This document shows, in pieces, positions 60,393 through 64,000 of a stretch of DNA of 64,000 nucleotides. The DNA comes from Tateyamaria sp. syn59 (GTDB taxonomy: Bacteria; Pseudomonadota; Alphaproteobacteria; Rhodobacterales; Rhodobacteraceae): contig NZ_VCBA01000007.1 of assembly GCF_007995245.1 (NCBI RefSeq), forward strand, positions 124,001 to 188,000, written 5' to 3'. The translations under genes and the position numbers were made by a program. The stretch's first letter is position 1. Each line of letters opens with the position of its first letter. The notes below the pieces were generated by a model, which was given only the letters and a program-made list of their open reading frames with translations, was not told where the DNA came from and searched no databases.

Positions 60393-60827
60393 ATGGCGGC
60401 AATCAAGGACGGCGACACGGTGCGCATCCACTACACCGGGACGTTGCTGGATGGCACCGTTTTTGACAGCTCGGACGGGCGCGATCCGCTGGAGTTTGTC
60501 GTGGGGTCCGGGCAGATTATTCCGGGCCTCGACGTGGCCCTGCCGGGTATGGCCGAGGGCGACAAGAAGAAGGTGAGCATTCCCTGCGATCAGGCCTATG
60601 GCCCGATCAATCCGGCCTTGCGCCAGGGCGTGCCACGGGATGCGATCCCGGACGACATCGCGCTTGAGGTCGGGTTGCAGTTGCAGATGCAGACGCCGCA
60701 GGGCCAGCCGATGCCCGTCACGGTGGTCGAGGTTGGCACAGAAGAGATCATGCTGGATGCCAATCACCCGCTGGCGGGTCAGGATCTGGTGTTCGATTTC
60801 GAGGTCGTGTCGGTCAACGCTGGCTGA
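60393..60827 (+). CDS. FKBP-type peptidyl-prolyl isomerase (SlyD-like)
   Basis: 144 residues. VRIHYTGTLLDGTVFDSSDGRDPLEFVVGSGQIIPGLDVALPGMAEGDKKKVSI is the FKBP core with the IF insert typical of SlyD, and YGPINPALRQGVPRDAIP follows. The His-rich metal-binding tail of enteric SlyD is missing. It speeds proline isomerisation and acts as a chaperone in the cytosol. Start at ATG 60393. Confidence 0.87.
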   Translation: MAAIKDGDTVRIHYTGTLLDGTVFDSSDGRDPLEFVVGSGQIIPGLDVALPGMAEGDKKKVSIPCDQAYGPINPALRQGVPRDAIPDDIALEVGLQLQMQTPQGQPMPVTVVEVGTEEIMLDANHPLAGQDLVFDFEVVSVNAG

Positions 60828-60872
60828 CGCGCGTTCACGCTAGCGCGGAACGACGCCCCACCCACCGTCCCA

Positions 60873-61244
60873 TCAACCGCCGGGCGTAAGAGCGCGCAAG
60901 GTTTGCGCCACGTCGTTGGCCTGGGCCTGCACGTCGATCTGCTGCGTGTTGGTGGGGGATGTTGCACCAAGGCGGTGCACGGGTACGGCGTCGGTCGGCA
61001 TGCGCCGGACATGGACATCTTGCGGTGCCTCGAACCTGCTTTGCTGTTGCGCGCGCGGGGGCACGTCATGGGCCATCGCAACCACATCCTCGACCAGGCC
61101 GGGATTCATGCGCAGAAGCAGCAGCAGACCCATGCCTGTAAGCGAGAACACCAGACGGCGCAGCCAGTTCGACCGACGCAGGCGCGCGGCGCGCCGGTCG
61201 AGAATGCGGGCGTGGTGTGCCGGGTCTTTGGGTTTCGCGAACAT
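60873..61244 (-). CDS. Small single-pass membrane protein, function unknown
   Basis: 123 residues: a basic N-terminal segment (HARILDRRAARLRRSNWLRR), one transmembrane helix (residues 30-46, LVFSLTGMGLLLLLRMN), and a polar tail rich in Gln and Asn. Inside-positive orientation puts the N-terminus in the cytosol. I recognise no family. It lies between the isomerase and fabI with gaps on both sides. Confidence 0.55.
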   Translation of the reverse strand: MFAKPKDPAHHARILDRRAARLRRSNWLRRLVFSLTGMGLLLLLRMNPGLVEDVVAMAHDVPPRAQQQSRFEAPQDVHVRRMPTDAVPVHRLGATSPTNTQQIDVQAQANDVAQTLRALTPGG

Positions 61245-61473
61245 GGTGAAAGCCTATGTGATGAAATTGGCTATTTTGGGGCGGATACGCGCAGTGTGCA
61301 TCCGCGAAGGTTGAGCATTGGTTAAGAGCGCCGCGCACATGGGATGTGCATCGTCCCGGGGGCGTGCGTAAGCCTTCGGCGCGTTGCCGTCATTCATGTG
61401 GTTTATACGAAGGTGTGCGGACATTCCGTCGCGCGGCGTTACACGTGCCGCACCTGATGGTCCGCTGTCGTGC

Positions 61474-62265
61474 CTAGAGGTGATCCTGTTGGGGCATGCC
61501 CAGCACGTGGAAGCCGCCATCGACACGGATGACCTCTCCGGTGGTGCAAGCGCCAGCGTCGGAGCAGAGATAGACGGCTGTCCCGCCGACAGCTTCAAGC
61601 GTTGCGTTTGACCGCATCGGCGCGTTCTGGTCGGTGTGCTTGTACGTCTTGCGCGCGCCTGCAATGGCAGACCCTGCGAGTGTTTTCATCGGGCCGGGTG
61701 AGATGGCGTTCACGCGGATGCCTTCGGGGCCGAGATCGTTGGCGAGGTAGCGGGTGGCTGATTCCAGCGCCGCCTTGGCCACGCCCATGACGTTGTAGTT
61801 CGGGACAACGCGGTTCGACCCCAGATAGGTGAGCGTCAGCAGTGTGCCGCCGTTCTCGACCATCATGGGGTGCGCGCGGCGCGCAACCTCGACAAAGGAA
61901 TAAGCCGAGATTTCCATGGAATGCTTGAAGTTCGCCCGGCTGGTGTTCAGGAACCGCCCAGTCAGTTCCGACTTGTCTGAATAGGCGATGGCATGGACCA
62001 GAAAGTCGATGGTCGGCCAGCGGGCCTGCAGCCCTTCAAAGGCCGCATCAAGCGAGGCGTCATCGGTGACATCCACGTCCACCATGAAGTCGGACCCGAC
62101 GCTGGCCGCCAGAGGCTCCAGCCGTTTTCCGAAGGCTTCGCCCTGGTAGGTAAAGGCCAGTTCGGCGCCGGCGCCGTGCAGCGCCTTTGCTATGCCCCAT
62201 GCAATCGAGCGATCGTTGGCAACGCCCATCACAAGGCCGCGTTTTCCTGTCAGCAATCCTGTCAT
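61474..62265 (-). CDS. fabI: Enoyl-[acyl-carrier-protein] reductase
   Basis: 263 residues of the SDR-type ENR family. N-terminal GLVMGVANDRSIAWGIAKALHGAGAEL is the atypical NAD loop; the catalytic Tyr-x6-Lys is in YNVMGVAKAALES. It reduces trans-2-enoyl-ACP with NADH in the last step of fatty acid elongation. It lies 10 bp downstream of fabB on the same strand. C-terminal residues MPQQDHL are normal. Triclosan-type inhibitors bind this class. Confidence 0.92.
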   Translation of the reverse strand: MTGLLTGKRGLVMGVANDRSIAWGIAKALHGAGAELAFTYQGEAFGKRLEPLAASVGSDFMVDVDVTDDASLDAAFEGLQARWPTIDFLVHAIAYSDKSELTGRFLNTSRANFKHSMEISAYSFVEVARRAHPMMVENGGTLLTLTYLGSNRVVPNYNVMGVAKAALESATRYLANDLGPEGIRVNAISPGPMKTLAGSAIAGARKTYKHTDQNAPMRSNATLEAVGGTAVYLCSDAGACTTGEVIRVDGGFHVLGMPQQDHL

Positions 62266-62274
62266 GGCGAAATA

Positions 62275-63504
62275 CTACCCGTGAAATTTCGAAAGGATCA
62301 TGGATCCGTTTGTGCCGCCGAAGCCGAAGGAGTTCGTCATCACCGAATCGAGACCTGCGTCGGGCCGCATTTCCGTTGCGATTTCGGAGGCGTTCAGGCC
62401 GGGGTCTAGGGTTTCCACGTTGATCGATGGTGTGATGAAATCGTTGTCCAGCATCAGAAGGCTGAAAATGGCTTCGAGCGCCCCGGCCGCCCCTTGGGCA
62501 TGGCCTGTCATGGACTTGGTGGAGCTGACGGGCGGTGTGCTGCCTTCGCCAAAGACGCGGCGGACGGCTTCGATTTCGCCCACATCGCCCACGGGGGTCG
62601 AGGTGCCATGGGCGTTGATGTAGTCCACACTGCGGCCTTCGGGCAGGGTTTGGAGCGCGAGACGCATGGCGCGTTCACCGCCTTCGCCCGAAGGCGCCAC
62701 CATGTCATGGCCGTCGGATGTCGCGGCGTAGCCGGTCACTTCCGCGTAGATCTTGGCACCGCGTGCTTTGGCGTGTTCAAGCTCTTCCAGAACGACGATG
62801 CCGCCGCCGCCGGAGATGACGAACCCGTCGCGGTCCGCATCAAAGGCCCGGCTGGCCCGCGCGGGGGTGTCGTTGTATTTCGAGGACATCGCGCCCATGG
62901 CGTCAAAGAGGCAGGACAGGGTCCAGTCCAGTTCTTCCCCGCCGCCTGCGAACATCACGTCCTGTTTTCCCAGCATGATCTGTTCGGCCGCATTGCCGAT
63001 GCAGTGCAGGGAGGTCGAGCAGGCGCTGGTGATGGAGTAGTTGATGCCCTTGATCTTGAAGCCCGTTGCAAGGTTCGCGCTGATGGTCGAGGACATGCAT
63101 TTGGGCACGGCAAAGGGGCCGATGCGCTTGGTCGCGCCTGTCTTCAGCACGGTCTGGTGCGCGGTCAGCATGGCCGAGGTGGACGGCCCGCCGGACCCGG
63201 CGACAAGTCCCGTGCGCGGGTTCACGATGTCACCTTCTTCCAGCCCCGCATCCGCGATGGCCTGCGTCATGGCGATATGGGCATAGGCGGCTCCCGGTCC
63301 CATGAACCGCAGTGCGCGCTTGTCCACGTGTTCCTTGACGTCCAGCTTGAGCGTTCCGGCGATCTGGCTGCGAAAGCCGTGTTCGGCCATCTCTTCGCTG
63401 GCGACGATTCCCGAGGTGCCGGATTTGAGGGAGGCGAGCACCTCTTCGGCGTTATTGCCGATGGACGACACGATTCCCAAACCGGTGACAACAACGCGGC
63501 GCAT
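62275..63504 (-). CDS. fabB: Beta-ketoacyl-ACP synthase I
   Basis: 409 residues of KAS I/II fold. Nucleophile Cys in ITSACSTSLHCIGN, His in NAHGTSTPVGDVGE, second His in KSMTGHAQGAAGALE. It condenses malonyl-ACP with unsaturated acyl-ACP and with FabA makes unsaturated fatty acids. It is 34 bp downstream of fabA and 10 bp upstream of fabI, forming the fabA-fabB-fabI operon common in Rhodobacterales. Confidence 0.93.
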   Translation of the reverse strand: MRRVVVTGLGIVSSIGNNAEEVLASLKSGTSGIVASEEMAEHGFRSQIAGTLKLDVKEHVDKRALRFMGPGAAYAHIAMTQAIADAGLEEGDIVNPRTGLVAGSGGPSTSAMLTAHQTVLKTGATKRIGPFAVPKCMSSTISANLATGFKIKGINYSITSACSTSLHCIGNAAEQIMLGKQDVMFAGGGEELDWTLSCLFDAMGAMSSKYNDTPARASRAFDADRDGFVISGGGGIVVLEELEHAKARGAKIYAEVTGYAATSDGHDMVAPSGEGGERAMRLALQTLPEGRSVDYINAHGTSTPVGDVGEIEAVRRVFGEGSTPPVSSTKSMTGHAQGAAGALEAIFSLLMLDNDFITPSINVETLDPGLNASEIATEMRPDAGLDSVMTNSFGFGGTNGSMILSKFHG

Positions 63505-63537
63505 GATCAGGGTCCTTTCTGGCCTCGGTCCGACAGG

Positions 63538-64000
63538 TCAGCTTTCTGACAGAGCGACTTTCATGTCCTTGACCTGATAGATCACTTCGCCGTCGGCTTC
63601 CACCCGCCCGTCGGCGACACCCATGGTCAGGCGGCGGGTCTGGATCGCCTTGGTGAAATCGACATAGTAGGTCAGCATCTTGCGGTCGGGGCGGACCATG
63701 CCGGTCAGCTTTACTTCGCCCACGCCCAGGGCATAACCGCGCCCCTGCCAGCCGCGCCAGCCCAGATTGAAGCCGGTCAGTTGCCACAGGCCGTCGAGGC
63801 CGAGACAGCCGGGCATGATCGGGTTGCCGGGGAAGTGGCAGTCGAAGAACCACAGGTCCGGTGTGATGTCGAATTCGGCGATCACATGCCCCTTGCCGTA
63901 TTCGCCCCCATCGCCCGAGATGTCGGTGATGCGATCCATCATCAGCATGGGCGGTTCGGGCAGTTGCGCGTTGCCGGGGCCAAACAGCTCACCGCGGGCG
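63538..64000 (-). CDS. fabA: 3-hydroxydecanoyl-ACP dehydratase (start cut by window edge)
   Basis: About 153 codons are in the window; the reading frame enters at the right edge ([28 protein letters not shown]). The active-site His lies in [24 protein letters not shown], which also holds the catalytic Asp. The enzyme dehydrates 3-hydroxyacyl-ACP and isomerises the C10 intermediate to start unsaturated fatty acid synthesis. It precedes fabB and fabI. Confidence 0.93.
   Translation of the reverse strand, partial: ARGELFGPGNAQLPEPPMLMMDRITDISGDGGEYGKGHVIAEFDITPDLWFFDCHFPGNPIMPGCLGLDGLWQLTGFNLGWRGWQGRGYALGVGEVKLTGMVRPDRKMLTYYVDFTKAIQTRRLTMGVADGRVEADGEVIYQVKDMKVALSES

Noticed and set aside
1-64000. 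CRISPR arrays, tRNA, rRNA, prophage, complete insertion sequences
   Set aside because: Searched by eye for repeat-spacer patterns, cloverleaf-like sequences and transposase motifs; none seen.

Overview
The window looks like one continuous chromosomal stretch from a GC-rich alphaproteobacterium of the Rhodobacteraceae (Roseobacter group). This rests on the gene families and their order (fabA-fabB-fabI, a LiuR-like MerR regulator with its acyl-CoA dehydrogenases, an HpsN-like dehydrogenase, a DMSP-lyase-family cupin, a pcaD-pcaB pair) and on short intergenic palindromes typical of the group. I found no rRNA, tRNA, CRISPR array, prophage or complete insertion sequence.

Region 1 (1-13.5 kb) holds mixed metabolic genes: the end of a malic enzyme, a small lipoprotein, a propionyl-CoA synthetase, a DUF427-adenylate cyclase fusion, a CsbD stress protein, an acyl-CoA synthetase, a DMT permease, a sulfotransferase, a Hint-domain protein, an aldo/keto reductase, an orphan Tat-exported solute-binding protein, a DMSP-lyase-like cupin and a GNAT acetyltransferase. 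Region 2 (13.5-21.8 kb) is a minus-strand fatty/branched acyl-CoA oxidation block headed by a MerR regulator. It contains two acyl-CoA dehydrogenases, a small ribbon-helix-helix-like protein, a GST, a thiolase and a FadJ-type multifunctional enzyme. Region 3 (22-32.7 kb) is mostly housekeeping and transport: a universal stress protein behind an FNR/NNR-type box, an AI-2E permease with a 22-codon leader gene, thioesterases, a MATE pump, pyrD, a 5'-nucleotidase behind a Pho box, an SRAP protein, a cupredoxin-like protein and glutaryl-CoA dehydrogenase.

Region 4 (32.7-51.9 kb) is the most unusual part. A sugar-type ABC importer (ATPase, binding protein, two permeases) with an embedded GMC oxidoreductase is followed by tightly overlapping genes: an HpsN-like (HisD-family) dehydrogenase, an SDR dehydrogenase, a LacI regulator, a flavin-binding protein, a four-helix membrane protein, a bicupin, a methyltransferase, a MetE-like protein with its zinc ligands, an RraA-family protein and a CIA30-domain protein. 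Five NTF2/SnoaL-like proteins, four of them tandem-domain, are scattered through it. A perfect 20-bp LacI-type palindrome lies between the divergent first SnoaL-like gene and the transporter. A second structured region with a very long inverted repeat precedes the second half. I read this as an inducible uptake and catabolic (or modifying) system for an unidentified polyol- or sulfonate-like organic compound; its substrate cannot be read from sequence.

Region 5 (51.9-64 kb) carries, on the minus strand, an enolase-superfamily protein with a changed metal ligand, an MFS exporter, pcaB and pcaD without pcaC/H/G between them, an exo/endonuclease-phosphatase protein, a threonine dehydratase-like enzyme, an alpha/beta hydrolase and a haloacid dehalogenase. 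An FKBP isomerase (plus strand) and a small membrane protein follow, then fabI, fabB and the start of fabA for unsaturated fatty acid synthesis.
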